Both the position numbers and the translations under genes were made by a program. DNA of 64,000 nt from Xylanimonas ulmi (GTDB lineage: Bacteria > Actinomycetota > Actinomycetes > Actinomycetales > Cellulomonadaceae): assembly GCF_004216535.1 (NCBI RefSeq), contig NZ_SGWX01000001.1, forward strand, positions 2,170,001-2,234,000. The letters are read 5' to 3'. The notes beneath the pieces are model-generated. The model made no database searches, was not told the DNA's origin, and saw only the letters and a list, made by a program, of their open reading frames with translations. Shown piece by piece: positions 47,385-56,279 of this stretch. Numbering within the stretch: the first letter of the stretch is position 1; every line of letters starts with the position of its first letter.

Positions 47385-49013
47385 TCAGCCCTTGGTGACC
47401 TCGTAGAGCAGCGGAACGCTGTTCCACCCGAACTCGACGTTGTCGACCGTCTCGGCCGAGCCACCCGACACGTTCTGGTACCAGAGCGGGATCGCCGGCA
47501 GGTCCTTGAACAGCTGCTCCTGGACCTCCTGGAACTTGGCGTTGGCGGCCTCGACCGAGTCGGCCGACAGGCCCTCGGACAGCAGCCGGTCGACGTCGGG
47601 GTTCGAGTAGTCGCCGTCGTTCGAGCCGGCCCCGGTGCCATAGAGCGGGCCGAGGAAGTTGAACAGCGACGGGTAGTCGGCCTGCCACCCCGACCGGTTC
47701 GCGCCGGTCAGCGTGCGGTTGGTGACGTCCGCGCGCAGGGTCGCGAAGTCGGGGTAGCTGAGCCCCTCGGCGTCGATGCCCAGCGTGTTCTTGATCGAGT
47801 TGGCGACCGCCTCGACCCAGGCCTGGTGCGGGCCGTCGGCGTTGTAGGCGATCGTGAAGGTGCCGCTGTACGGCGAGATCGCGTCGGCCTGCGTCCACAG
47901 GTCCTTGGCCTTGGCCGCGTCGAACTTCAGCACCTCGTTGCCCGGAACGCTGTCCGACCAGCCGTTGATGACCGGCGACGTGAAGTCGGTGGCGGGGGTG
48001 CGCGTGCCCTGGAAGATCACGTCGGTGATCTGGTCGCGGTCGATCGCCATCGACAGCGCGGCGCGGCGGAGCAGACCCTCCTCGTCCATGCCGAAGTGCG
48101 GCAGGTTCACGTTGATCGTGAAGGACTGGAAGATGGCGGCCGGCTGGTTGACCGCGCGGTCGCCGAGGTCCGACTCGAAGTTGGCGATCTCGGAGTCCGG
48201 GATCTGGTCCAGGACGTCGAGGTTGCCCGCCAGCAGGTCGTTGTAGGCCGCGTTGAGGTCGGTGTAGAACGCGAACGTCACGCCGCCGTTCTTGGCCTGA
48301 CGGTCGCCGGTGTACGACTCGTTGGGGCTCATCTTCGCCTCGACGTTGTGGTTCCACTCGTCGAGCTTGTACGGGCCGTTGCCGATCGGGGCCTCGCCGA
48401 AGGCCTCCATGTCGTCGAAGGCCGACAGGGGCAGCGGGTAGTAGGCCGAGTAGCCCAGGCGCAGCGGGAAGTCCGACTCGGGGCCGGTGAGCACGACCGT
48501 GAAGGTCAGGTCATCGTCGACCGTCAGGCCGCCGCCGTCGACGAGCGAGGCGTCCTCGTCGGCCGAGTACCCCTTGATCGACTCGAAGAAGTACGAGGAG
48601 AGCTGCTTGTTGGACAGCAGCGCGCCGTAGTCCCAGGCCTTGACGAAGTTCTCGGCGTGCACGGGCGTGCCGTCGGAGAACGTCTGGCCGTCCTTGAGCT
48701 TGATCGTCCACGTGGTGTTGTCGTCGGACGTGATCGACTCCGCGACGTCGTTGTGCGGAGCGCCGTCGGCGTCGTAGTAGACGAGTCCGGCGAACAGCAG
48801 GTCGATGATCCGGCCACCGCCCACCTCGTTGGTGTTGGTCGGGATCAGCGGGTTCTGCGGCTCGGTGCCGTTCGCGATCACGATTCCCGTCGACGCCCCG
48901 TCGGCGGCCCCGGTCGCGTCGTCAGAGCCCGTGTCGCCGGACCCGCAGGCCGACAGGGCGAGGGCGCCAGCGGCGACCATGGCGGTCAACCCGGCGAAAC
49001 GCCTGATCTTCAT
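47385..49013 (-). CDS. Peptide-binding lipoprotein (SBP family 5), second system
   Basis: A 542-residue extracytoplasmic oligopeptide-binding protein. MKIRRFAGLTAMVAAGALALSAC is the lipoprotein signal, with a GAGGAGA-type Shine-Dalgarno just upstream. OppA features include TEPQNPLIPTNTNEVGGGRIID, WTIKLKDGQTFSDGTPVHAENFVKAWDYGA and KAKDLWTQADAISPYSGTFTIAYN. It heads an operon with two permeases and the double ATPase ending at 43399. Its leader contains the hairpin at 49086-49108. Confidence 0.93.
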   Translation of the reverse strand: MKIRRFAGLTAMVAAGALALSACGSGDTGSDDATGAADGASTGIVIANGTEPQNPLIPTNTNEVGGGRIIDLLFAGLVYYDADGAPHNDVAESITSDDNTTWTIKLKDGQTFSDGTPVHAENFVKAWDYGALLSNKQLSSYFFESIKGYSADEDASLVDGGGLTVDDDLTFTVVLTGPESDFPLRLGYSAYYPLPLSAFDDMEAFGEAPIGNGPYKLDEWNHNVEAKMSPNESYTGDRQAKNGGVTFAFYTDLNAAYNDLLAGNLDVLDQIPDSEIANFESDLGDRAVNQPAAIFQSFTINVNLPHFGMDEEGLLRRAALSMAIDRDQITDVIFQGTRTPATDFTSPVINGWSDSVPGNEVLKFDAAKAKDLWTQADAISPYSGTFTIAYNADGPHQAWVEAVANSIKNTLGIDAEGLSYPDFATLRADVTNRTLTGANRSGWQADYPSLFNFLGPLYGTGAGSNDGDYSNPDVDRLLSEGLSADSVEAANAKFQEVQEQLFKDLPAIPLWYQNVSGGSAETVDNVEFGWNSVPLLYEVTKG

Positions 49014-49085
49014 GTCTCTCCTCAGTGCAGGGCACGCATCGCGTGTCGTCGACCGAATCGCGCCACACTCTCACGCATGAGGCGC

Positions 49086-49108
49086 GCCAGTCCACATTGC
49101 GGACTGGC
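49086..49108. promoter_or_regulatory. Inverted repeat in the 5' region of the second peptide-importer operon
   Basis: GCCAGTCC (49086-49093) and GGACTGGC (49101-49108) pair perfectly around 7 nt, about 75 nt before the lipoprotein start. Upstream (49120-49215) is an unusually AT-rich stretch that probably holds the promoter. The repeat may be an operator or a leader hairpin. Confidence 0.45.
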
Positions 49109-49277
49109 CCGATGGTAGAGCGCCACGGGGCTAGATTGTCTGTTTTGCGCCAACACGGGCCGAACCGTTATCTGTTCGGTACTCGTACTTAACGGCGGAT
49201 TCACACAAATTGCATCCGTGTGTCGCTGGGCGACGCATGGCCCCTCCGATGGCCGCGGCCCGACAGGGACGCACCAT

Positions 49278-50009
49278 TCAGCGCCACGCGACCACCACCA
49301 GCTCACCCAAGCCCTCGCCCACCGGCTCCCGGCGCCAGCCCCCTGCCACCGTGACCTCGGCGAAGCCCGCACCGGCCAGGTCGGCACGCAGCCGCCCCTC
49401 GTCGCGGAACGCGAGCCGCCACTCGTCGACGGTCTCAGACCCGTCCGCGAGCACCCGGTGGTCGTCGAACGTCACGACGCCGTCCGACCCCACGTGCGTC
49501 ACGTCGTACCAACCGACCGCTTGCGTGCCGTCGGCCAGCGTCACGGCCTCGCGCGAGCCCGCCGGGGTCCACCGCTCCCACGCCCGCGCGGCGGGGTCGC
49601 GCGTGTCGAACGCGAGCACGCCGCCGGGCGCCAGCACGCGGCGCAGGTCGGTCAGCGTCTCGGCCCAGTCGCGCGGGTCGGTGATCGCCTGGACGACATG
49701 ACCGGTCATGAGAGCGACGTCGAACTCGGCGTCGTCGAGCGCCGACGAGGTGCCCTCGACCCAGATGACGTCGTCGGCGCCGGGCTTGGTCCGGGCCAAG
49801 GCCAGCGCGGCCCGGTCCGGATCGACGCCGGTGACCAGATGCCCGGCGCGCGCGAGCGCGAGGGTCAGGCGGCCCGTGCCACACCCGAGGTCGAGCACCC
49901 GTCGCTCGGGGCGCTCGTTCGCGAGCGCGAGGAAGAAGTCATCATCGGGGCCCCAGACGTTCTCAACGTCGTACCAGGCGGCCCGCTCGTCGTCGCCGAG
50001 TGCCGTCAT
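49278..50009 (-). CDS. Class I SAM-dependent methyltransferase
   Basis: A 243-residue cytoplasmic methyltransferase with VLDLGCGTGRLTLALARAG (motif I), GVDPDRAALALART, DVALMTGHVVQAI and RVLAPGGVLAFDTRDP. The substrate is not indicated by sequence or neighbours. It stands alone between the peptide-importer operon and ychF. Confidence 0.87.
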   Translation of the reverse strand: MTALGDDERAAWYDVENVWGPDDDFFLALANERPERRVLDLGCGTGRLTLALARAGHLVTGVDPDRAALALARTKPGADDVIWVEGTSSALDDAEFDVALMTGHVVQAITDPRDWAETLTDLRRVLAPGGVLAFDTRDPAARAWERWTPAGSREAVTLADGTQAVGWYDVTHVGSDGVVTFDDHRVLADGSETVDEWRLAFRDEGRLRADLAGAGFAEVTVAGGWRREPVGEGLGELVVVAWR

Positions 50010-50119
50010 GGCTCGAAACTAGACGCCCGTGGCACGCGATGTCCCAAAAGCCGCGGCTCTTCTCAGACTGCGGGCAACGCGACGGTCGCGGCGCCGGTGG
50101 CCGACCTCGCCCGAGGGCG

Positions 50120-51205
50120 CTACACGTTGAAGCGGAACTCCACGACGTCGCCGTCCGCCATGACGTAGTCCTTGCCCTCGATGCGGGCCTTGCCCGCCGC
50201 GCGCGCCGCCGCGACCGAGCCCGCATCGACCAGGTCGTCGAACCCAATGACCTCGGCCTTGATGAAGCCGCGCTCGAAGTCGGTGTGGATGACGCCGGCC
50301 GCCTGCGGGGCTTTCCACCCCTTGCGGATCGTCCAGGCGCGCGACTCCTTGGGGCCCGCCGTGAGGTAGGTCTGCAGACCGAGGGTGTGGAACCCGACCT
50401 TGGCGAGCTGGTCGAGGCCCGACTCATCCTGGCCGCTGGCCTCCAGCATCTCCTGGGCCTCGTCGGGCTCGAGCTCGACGAGCTCGGACTCGAACTTGGC
50501 GTCGAGGAAGATCGCGTCGGCCGGGGCGACCAGCGCGCGCAACTGCTCCTGCATCGCGGAGTCGGCCAGCCCGGCGTCGTCGGTGTTGAAGACGTAGATG
50601 AACGGCTTGGCCGTCATGAGCTGGAACGACGCGATCTCGGCGAGGTCGAGGCCCGCGGCCTCGGCGCCCTGGAAGAGCGTCGTGCCACTCTCCAGGACGG
50701 CCTGCGCTGTGCGGCCCGCCTCGAGCAGAGCCGGGTCGCCCCGCTTGATCTTGACCTCCTTCTCGATGCGCGGCAGCGCCTTCTCAAGCGTCTGGAGGTC
50801 GGCCAGGATGAGCTCGGTCGCGATGGTCTCGATGTCGCCCGCCGCGTCGGTCGAGCCCTCGACCCGCACGACGTCGGGGTCGGAGAAGACGCGCGTCACC
50901 TGGCAGATCGCGTCAGCCTCGCGGATGTTCGCGAGGAACTTGTTGCCCAGGCCCTCCCCCTCGGACGCGCCCTTGACGATCCCCGCGATGTCGACGAAGG
51001 ACACCGTCGCGGGCAGGATGCGCTCGCTGCCGAAGATCCCGGCGAGCGTGGCCAGGCGCGGGTCGGGCAGCGGCACGACCCCCACGTTCGGCTCGATGGT
51101 CGCGAACGGGTAGTTCGCGGCGAGCACCTGGTTGCGCGTCAGGGCGTTGAAGAGGGTGGACTTGCCGACGTTGGGCAGGCCGACGATGCCGATGGTGAGA
51201 GCCAC
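50120..51205 (-). CDS. ychF: Ribosome-binding ATPase YchF (Obg family)
   Basis: A 361-residue P-loop protein that prefers ATP. G1 is GLPNVGKSTLFNALTRNQV, G3 is VDIAGIVKGASEGEGLGNKFLANIREAD, and the C-terminal TGS domain ends in IEGKDYVMADGDVVEFRFNV, the typical YchF terminus. I use GTG 51205, which matches the 363-residue family; a longer frame runs into the upstream gene. There is no Shine-Dalgarno; a TAGACT -10 ends 8 nt upstream, so it is probably leaderless. Confidence 0.95.
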   Translation of the reverse strand: MALTIGIVGLPNVGKSTLFNALTRNQVLAANYPFATIEPNVGVVPLPDPRLATLAGIFGSERILPATVSFVDIAGIVKGASEGEGLGNKFLANIREADAICQVTRVFSDPDVVRVEGSTDAAGDIETIATELILADLQTLEKALPRIEKEVKIKRGDPALLEAGRTAQAVLESGTTLFQGAEAAGLDLAEIASFQLMTAKPFIYVFNTDDAGLADSAMQEQLRALVAPADAIFLDAKFESELVELEPDEAQEMLEASGQDESGLDQLAKVGFHTLGLQTYLTAGPKESRAWTIRKGWKAPQAAGVIHTDFERGFIKAEVIGFDDLVDAGSVAAARAAGKARIEGKDYVMADGDVVEFRFNV

Positions 51206-51219
51206 GGAGGGCAAGTCTA
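51206..51219 (-). promoter_or_regulatory. Leaderless ychF promoter overlapping the upstream stop codon
   Basis: TAGACT (51219 down to 51214 on the minus strand) is followed by 8 nt and the ychF GTG. The TAG of this hexamer is also the stop codon of the DinB-family gene (51217-51219), so the same bases serve both purposes. Confidence 0.45.
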
Positions 51220-52008
51220 CGGGGCGAGCCCGCGCTCGACCGCGTCCAGGTCGCGCATCGTGAAGCGCAGATGCTCCCACTCCTCGTTCCCGATGACGCC
51301 GAGGCAACGCGCGACGCTCCAGGCGCTCAGGTCCGCCGTGCCGTCGTCGTGCCACGGGGGCAGACCCGCGGGAGGCGCCGCGAAATGCTCGCGGGAGACG
51401 TCCGCGAGAAACGCCCGCACCTGCGCCGTGCGCTCGGCGCGCACGGCCAGCACCTCGTCCCAGGTCGGGGTGGCGGCGACGTCGACTCCGAGCCCGGCGG
51501 CCTGATCCCACCACTCGGTGAACGGCAGACCGATCGGCGCGAACGCGTCGGGCAGGCCCAGCACCGCGTGCCGCAGCCAGCCGTCGGTCGCGAACACCAG
51601 GTGCCGCAGCGTCTGGGCGATCGACCACTCGCCGTCGGCGCGCGCGTCGCGCAGCGCCGGCCGCGACGCCGCCCGGTCGATCGTCGCGTCCCATGCGCGC
51701 TGCGCCGCCTCGAACGCCGCGAGCTGTGCGGCGGGATCTGGTGAGCGCCGCGACGCGCGCCCGGGGTGGCGGCGGTCGAGCTCGGCCTCGACGAGCGGCG
51801 CGACCGCGACGCCGTTGAGCACCAGCCCGCGCAGGTCGCCGTCGACGTCGGCGTTGGACAGGTCGACACCGCGCATGACGACGTCGGCGAGGGAGGTCTG
51901 CTCGAAGCGCGCCCCGGTCAGGTCGCTGAGCCAGAAGCGGGCGCCCGGCGCCTCAAGGGCGTCAAACCGGGCGCCGCGCGCGTCGTCGTCGCAGGAGACA
52001 GGGGCCAT
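51217..52008 (-). CDS. DinB-family protein with N-terminal pentapeptide-like repeats
   Basis: A 263-residue protein. Residues 10-70 contain short A(R/D)F/L-type pentapeptide repeats (ARFDALEAPGARFWLSDLTGARF, then LSNADVDGDL). Residues 95-262 are a DinB-like four-helix bundle with metal-type histidines in EWSIAQTLRHLVFATDGWLRHAVLG and IGNEEWEHLRFTMRDLD. DinB proteins are often thiol-dependent (mycothiol or bacillithiol) metalloenzymes, which fits the mshB gene in this genome. Function unknown. Confidence 0.85.
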   Translation of the reverse strand: MAPVSCDDDARGARFDALEAPGARFWLSDLTGARFEQTSLADVVMRGVDLSNADVDGDLRGLVLNGVAVAPLVEAELDRRHPGRASRRSPDPAAQLAAFEAAQRAWDATIDRAASRPALRDARADGEWSIAQTLRHLVFATDGWLRHAVLGLPDAFAPIGLPFTEWWDQAAGLGVDVAATPTWDEVLAVRAERTAQVRAFLADVSREHFAAPPAGLPPWHDDGTADLSAWSVARCLGVIGNEEWEHLRFTMRDLDAVERGLAP

Positions 52009-52019
52009 GGCGCGACGCT

Positions 52020-52048
52020 ACGCCAGGCCGCGCGGAGCGGCCTGGCGT
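52020..52048 (-). terminator. Terminator after the ABC exporter permease gene
   Basis: ACGCCAGGCCG (52020-52030) pairs perfectly with CGGCCTGGCGT (52038-52048) around a 7-nt loop. It begins 5 nt past the permease stop and lies just before the DinB-family start. Confidence 0.75.
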
Positions 52049-52053
52049 CAACG

Positions 52054-53649
52054 TCACGCGTAGGACAGCACGCGTTGGAGCAGTTCGGGCGCACGCTGGT
52101 CGAAGCGCCGCGCACCCCACCGCACGCCGAGCACCAGCACGACGACGCCCAGCACCGGGGCCACGAGGAGCGTGACCCAGCCGAGCGCCGGGCTCGGCAG
52201 CAGGATGGCGAGCAGCGTCAGCGCGATCGCGGGAGCGCTGACCGCCATCGTCAGGCCCGAGGCCACCGCCTGCGCCAGCATGGTGGCCCCCGCCGAGCCC
52301 TGCGGCTGCTTGAGCGGGCTCTCCCCCGGCTTGGCGACCGGGTAGAGCCAGTGCGCCGACACCGCGCTCGACACGCCCGCCGACGCCGCGATCGTGCCCA
52401 GGCTCAGCCCGAGGATGGGCACGAGCCACGGCCAGTGCCCCGTGATCGCGGCCGAGAGCACGCCGTAGGCCACCGTGAGCGGCGCCCCGACCACCAGGAC
52501 GGGGATCACGCGTCCCCAGCGGTCCGCGCGGCCCTCGACGCCTGTCGCCACGTGCAGCGCGAACGCCGTGTGGTCGTAGGCGATGTCGGCGGAGATCGAG
52601 AACCCGAGCACCCACGCCGTCAACGGCGCGAGCGCCAGCACGACGCCGCTGGCGCCGCCGTCGGCGCCGCGCGCGGCGAACGCAAGCACGACCGGGAGCA
52701 GCGGGACGATGACGATCGACGTCGAGTAGCGCGGGTCGCGCAGCCAGTAGGTGGCCGCGCGCGCCGCGACGGCGCCGGTCGGCGTCGCCGGGAACCGGTT
52801 GAACATGCCCAGGCCCTTGGCCTTGGCGCCCTTGCCGCCGCCCGTGGCGGGCGCGGTCAGCGTGCGGGTGAGCGAGCGGTCCCACACCCACACCAGGAGC
52901 GCGAGCGTCCCCGCGGCGACGGCGAGGCGGCCCAGCGCGCCGAGCCATGCGCCGTCGTGCGCCGCAGCGGCCAGGCCCCAGGGCGCGCCGAGCGGCGTCC
53001 ACCCCAGCACCCGGGCGGCGGCGGCGATCGCGCCCGACATCCCGCCCTCGTCGGTCACGTCGGCGGCCTGCTGCGAGAACCACGACATGCCCGGGCCGAT
53101 CAGCATGAGCGGGACGATCGCGACGATCGCCAGCACCTCGCGCGAGCGCCGCGACTCGAGCAGTGGGGACAGCGCCGTCGTGACGGCGCGCGAGCCCACC
53201 ACGCACAGTCCGAGCGCGAGCGCCGCCCCGACCAGCGCGGCGAGCACGACCAGCGGCGTGCGCCACCAGGCGAACGCGGTTCCCACGACGGTCAGCAACG
53301 TCGCCAGGCCGGGAATCGACACCAGGCCCGCGACGGCGAGGCCCGCCAGGAGCTGCGGGCGCGGGATCGGGTAGGTGACGAAGCGGTGCGGGTCGAGTGT
53401 CGCGTCGACGCCGTACAGGAACACGGGCACGACCAGCCAGGCCAGCACGAGCACCGACCCGGCCACGACCATCACCTGCCCCGTCGCGACGGGGTCCACG
53501 AAGCCGCCGCCGATCGCCCCGGCCAGCGCGATGACGACGATGCTCAGCGCGTACAGGGCGCCGACGATGACGCCGATGGTCTGCCACACGCTCCGACGGA
53601 ACGTGTTGGCCAGCAACGTCAGCTTGAGGCGGACGAACTGCGCAACCAC
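52054..53649 (-). CDS. ABC transporter membrane subunit, exporter type
   Basis: A 531-residue polytopic membrane protein with about 12-14 hydrophobic helices and no ATPase domain. It partners with the ATPase encoded just upstream, whose end it overlaps by about 31 nt. QFVRLKLTLLANTFRRSVWQTIGVIVGALYAL at the start and KPGESPLKQPQGSAGATML late in the protein are typical of actinobacterial two-component exporters of unknown cargo. The exact start is uncertain. Confidence 0.82.
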   Translation of the reverse strand: MVAQFVRLKLTLLANTFRRSVWQTIGVIVGALYALSIVVIALAGAIGGGFVDPVATGQVMVVAGSVLVLAWLVVPVFLYGVDATLDPHRFVTYPIPRPQLLAGLAVAGLVSIPGLATLLTVVGTAFAWWRTPLVVLAALVGAALALGLCVVGSRAVTTALSPLLESRRSREVLAIVAIVPLMLIGPGMSWFSQQAADVTDEGGMSGAIAAAARVLGWTPLGAPWGLAAAAHDGAWLGALGRLAVAAGTLALLVWVWDRSLTRTLTAPATGGGKGAKAKGLGMFNRFPATPTGAVAARAATYWLRDPRYSTSIVIVPLLPVVLAFAARGADGGASGVVLALAPLTAWVLGFSISADIAYDHTAFALHVATGVEGRADRWGRVIPVLVVGAPLTVAYGVLSAAITGHWPWLVPILGLSLGTIAASAGVSSAVSAHWLYPVAKPGESPLKQPQGSAGATMLAQAVASGLTMAVSAPAIALTLLAILLPSPALGWVTLLVAPVLGVVVLVLGVRWGARRFDQRAPELLQRVLSYA

Positions 53650-54452
53650 GCGAGCCCCTCCCCTTCCTTTCGGCCGCCCACGAGGTCGACGAACCGGTCC
53701 TCAAGGGTCTGCTCGCCGCGCACCTGCTCGACGGTGCCCGCGGCGAGCACGTGACCACCCGCGATCACGGCGACGTGGCTGCACATGCGCTGCACCAGGT
53801 CCATGACGTGGCTCGAGACGACCACCGAGCCGCCGTCGGCGACGTAGGCGTGCAGGATGTCGCGGATGTTCGCGGCGCTGACCGGGTCGACGGCCTCGAA
53901 CGGCTCGTCGAGCACCAGCACGCGCGGCGCGTGGATCATCGCGGACGCCAGCGCGACCTTCTTGGTCATGCCCGCCGAGTAGTCGACGACGAACGTGTCG
54001 CGGTCGGCCAGCAGGTCCATCGCGCGCAGCAGGTCCTCGGTGCGCTCGGCGACCGTGTCGCGGTCGAGCCCACGCAGCAGGCCCGCATACGAGATGAGCT
54101 GGGCGCCCGTGAGCCGGTCGAACAACCGCACCCCGTCCGGCAGGACGCCGAGCAGCCGCTTGGCCTCCAGGGTGCGCGTCCACAGGTCGACGCCGAGCAC
54201 GCTCGCGGCGCCGAAGTCGGGGCGCAACAGGCCCGTCGCCATCGACAGCGTCGTCGTCTTGCCCGCCCCGTTGGGCCCGACCAGGCCGTAGAACGAGCCG
54301 GCCGGCACGTCGAGGCTGATGCCCGCGACCGCGATCTTCTGGCCGAACCGCTTCCACAGTCCGCGCAGGCTCAGCGCCGCGGTCGGGTCGGGCGGGGGCA
54401 GCGGCGGCTGCTGCTGGTCATTCTGCGGGACGGGCGCGGACAGCGAAATCAC
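53619..54452 (-). CDS. ABC transporter ATP-binding protein, exporter type
   Basis: A 277-residue ATPase. A Pro-rich N-terminus (QQQPPLPPPDP) precedes Walker A GPNGAGKTTTLSMATG, signature DYSAGMTKKVALASAMI and Walker B VLVLDEPFEAVDPVSAANI. This is the CcmA/NatA-like group. The GTG at 54452 has a TTGACA about 15 nt upstream, which may be a -35 element or chance. The cargo is unknown. Confidence 0.9.
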   Translation of the reverse strand: MISLSAPVPQNDQQQPPLPPPDPTAALSLRGLWKRFGQKIAVAGISLDVPAGSFYGLVGPNGAGKTTTLSMATGLLRPDFGAASVLGVDLWTRTLEAKRLLGVLPDGVRLFDRLTGAQLISYAGLLRGLDRDTVAERTEDLLRAMDLLADRDTFVVDYSAGMTKKVALASAMIHAPRVLVLDEPFEAVDPVSAANIRDILHAYVADGGSVVVSSHVMDLVQRMCSHVAVIAGGHVLAAGTVEQVRGEQTLEDRFVDLVGGRKEGEGLAWLRSSSASS

Positions 54453-54813
54453 CTGGTTCTATGTCAAGGCGCGGACGTCGTGCGTCGACGGCCCCGGGGC
54501 CGCCTCCCGGAAGCGTAGGGGCCCGGTCCGACATCGACCAGCCCACGATCAACGCGGGTCAGCGCCGGGGGGACGGCGCCGCCACCGCCGCACCACGAGC
54601 GCGAGCCGCGCGCTGAAGACGACGGCGAATCCCCACCCGAACACCGCGACCACGCTCGCGGGGTGCTCCATGAACCGGTGCGCGCGTCGCCACGACGCCG
54701 CCCTCGTCCCATGCGTCGGCGCCGATCCGCAGGCGCCGTCTGCGAACCCGTGTCGCCGCAACGATCAGGCGAGGGTCGCGGTCACTGTCAGTGGCTCGTG
54801 CGACGCTGCGGGC
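54453..54813. other. Intergenic region between the exporter ATPase and rmuC
   Basis: This 361-nt divergent gap holds the two promoters and possibly one tiny minus-strand gene, listed separately. Near rmuC a short CACT-gtc-AGTG inverted repeat occurs at about 54784-54794. Nothing else is supportable. Confidence 0.5.
54549..54671 (-). CDS. Possible 40-residue single-pass membrane protein
   Basis: ATG 54671 opens a 40-residue frame: MEHPASVVAVFGWGFAVVFS forms one hydrophobic helix, followed by a basic tail (RRWRRRPP). Topology is plausible (positive-inside), but there is no good Shine-Dalgarno and no recognised family, so it may be spurious. Confidence 0.3.
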   Translation of the reverse strand: MEHPASVVAVFGWGFAVVFSARLALVVRRWRRRPPGADPR

Positions 54814-56265
54814 ATGACGACGACGACCTGGATCGGGCTCCTGCTCGGGGCGCTCGCGGTGGGCATCCTCATCGGCTGGCTCGTGGCCGCCAACCGCGCC
54901 ACCGCGGCCCGTCGCTCCGCCGACATCGAGCTCGCGCGCGGGCACGCGGAGCTGGAGGGAGCGCGCCGCGATGCGGCGGGCCTGCGCGAGCAGCTCGACG
55001 CCGCGCGCGAGGACTCCGACCGGCGCGTCGCGCAAGCCCGCGCCGAGGGTGAGGCGCGCCTGCGCGAGGTCAAGGCTGACCAGGACGCCGAGCGGCAGCG
55101 GTTCCAGTCGGTCGCGGGCGAGGCGCTGGCGGCCAACTCGAAGCAGTTCCTCGACCTGGCCCAGCAGACCCTGCGGGCGTCCACGACCAAGAACGAGGAG
55201 GTCCTGGCGCAGCGCGAGCAGGCGTTCCGCGCGTTGGTCGAGCCGCTCAACAAGTCGCTGGAGAAGGTCCAGACGCAGGTCACCGACGCCGAGGCCAAGC
55301 GCCGCGAGGGTCAGTCGCAGCTCAGCGAGCACCTGCGCCAGCTCGAACTGGCCAACGCCGACCTGCGCAAGGGCACGAGCGACCTGGTCACCGCGCTGCG
55401 CTCGTCGCAGACGCGCGGGGCGTGGGGCGAGCTACAACTGCGTCGCGTCGTCGAGGCCGCGGGCATGCTCCGCAACGTCGACTTCGTCGAGCAGGCCTCG
55501 GTCGCGACCGACGACGGCACGCTGCGCCCCGACATGGTGGTGCGCCTGGCCGGCGGCAAGAGCGTCGTCGTCGACGCCAAGGTCGCGTTCGTCGGCTACC
55601 TCGAGGCCCAGCAGGCGCAGGACCCCGCGGTGCGCGAGGCCCGCCTCGACGCGCACGTGCGCCACATGCGCAAGCACGTCGAGGACCTGGCGGAGAAGAG
55701 GTACTGGAACCAGTTCGACCCGGCGCCCGAGTTCGTCGTGATGTTCGTCCCGGCCGAGGTGTTCCTCTCCGCGGCCGCCGAGCGCGACCCGGCGCTGCTC
55801 GAGGACGCCGTGCGCAAGAACGTCATCATCGCGACGCCCATGACGATGGTCGCCCTGCTGCGCACCGTCGCCTACGCGTGGCGCCAGGACGCGCTCGCGC
55901 GCAACGCCCAGGAGGTGCTGCGGGTCGGCAAGGAGCTGCACGGCCGGCTCGTGACCATGACCAAGCACATCACGGCCACGGGCGCGGGCCTGGAGCGCGC
56001 GACCAAGTCCTACAACTCGATGATCGCCTCGCTCGAGCGCAACGTGCTCACCTCAGCTCGGCGCATGGTCGCGCTCGACGTGGTCGACGAGAAGGACGCG
56101 ATCGAGGAGGTCAAGGGCATCGAGGAGGTGCCGCGTCCGATCACCAAGTCGGAGCTGCTCGCCGCCGAGGAGGAGCGGGTCGTGTCGATCGAGTCGATCG
56201 CGGCGTTGGACCAGAAGGCGCTGCAGGCCGTCGAGGCCCCCGACGACGAGGCCGCCGCCGGCTGA
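54814..56265 (+). CDS. rmuC: DNA recombination protein RmuC
   Basis: A 483-residue membrane-anchored protein of the RmuC family, which limits inversions at short inverted repeats. One N-terminal helix (TWIGLLLGALAVGILIGWLVA), a long coiled coil (about 30-200, including ARREAE/DAERQRF-type heptads) and the RmuC core are present: RGAWGELQLRRVVEAAGM, PDMVVRLAGGKSVVVDAKVAF and ATPMTMVALLRTVAYAWRQ. ATG 54814 places the helix at the N-terminus. Repeats follow its stop. Confidence 0.93.
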   Translation: MTTTTWIGLLLGALAVGILIGWLVAANRATAARRSADIELARGHAELEGARRDAAGLREQLDAAREDSDRRVAQARAEGEARLREVKADQDAERQRFQSVAGEALAANSKQFLDLAQQTLRASTTKNEEVLAQREQAFRALVEPLNKSLEKVQTQVTDAEAKRREGQSQLSEHLRQLELANADLRKGTSDLVTALRSSQTRGAWGELQLRRVVEAAGMLRNVDFVEQASVATDDGTLRPDMVVRLAGGKSVVVDAKVAFVGYLEAQQAQDPAVREARLDAHVRHMRKHVEDLAEKRYWNQFDPAPEFVVMFVPAEVFLSAAAERDPALLEDAVRKNVIIATPMTMVALLRTVAYAWRQDALARNAQEVLRVGKELHGRLVTMTKHITATGAGLERATKSYNSMIASLERNVLTSARRMVALDVVDEKDAIEEVKGIEEVPRPITKSELLAAEEERVVSIESIAALDQKALQAVEAPDDEAAAG

Positions 56266-56279
56266 CCCTCACCTCCCCC

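Noticed and set aside
36027-49013. The two peptide-importer loci as a recent tandem duplication
   Set aside because: The proteins differ in length, insertions and sequence, and gene order within the loci differs; they are ancient paralogues or independent acquisitions.
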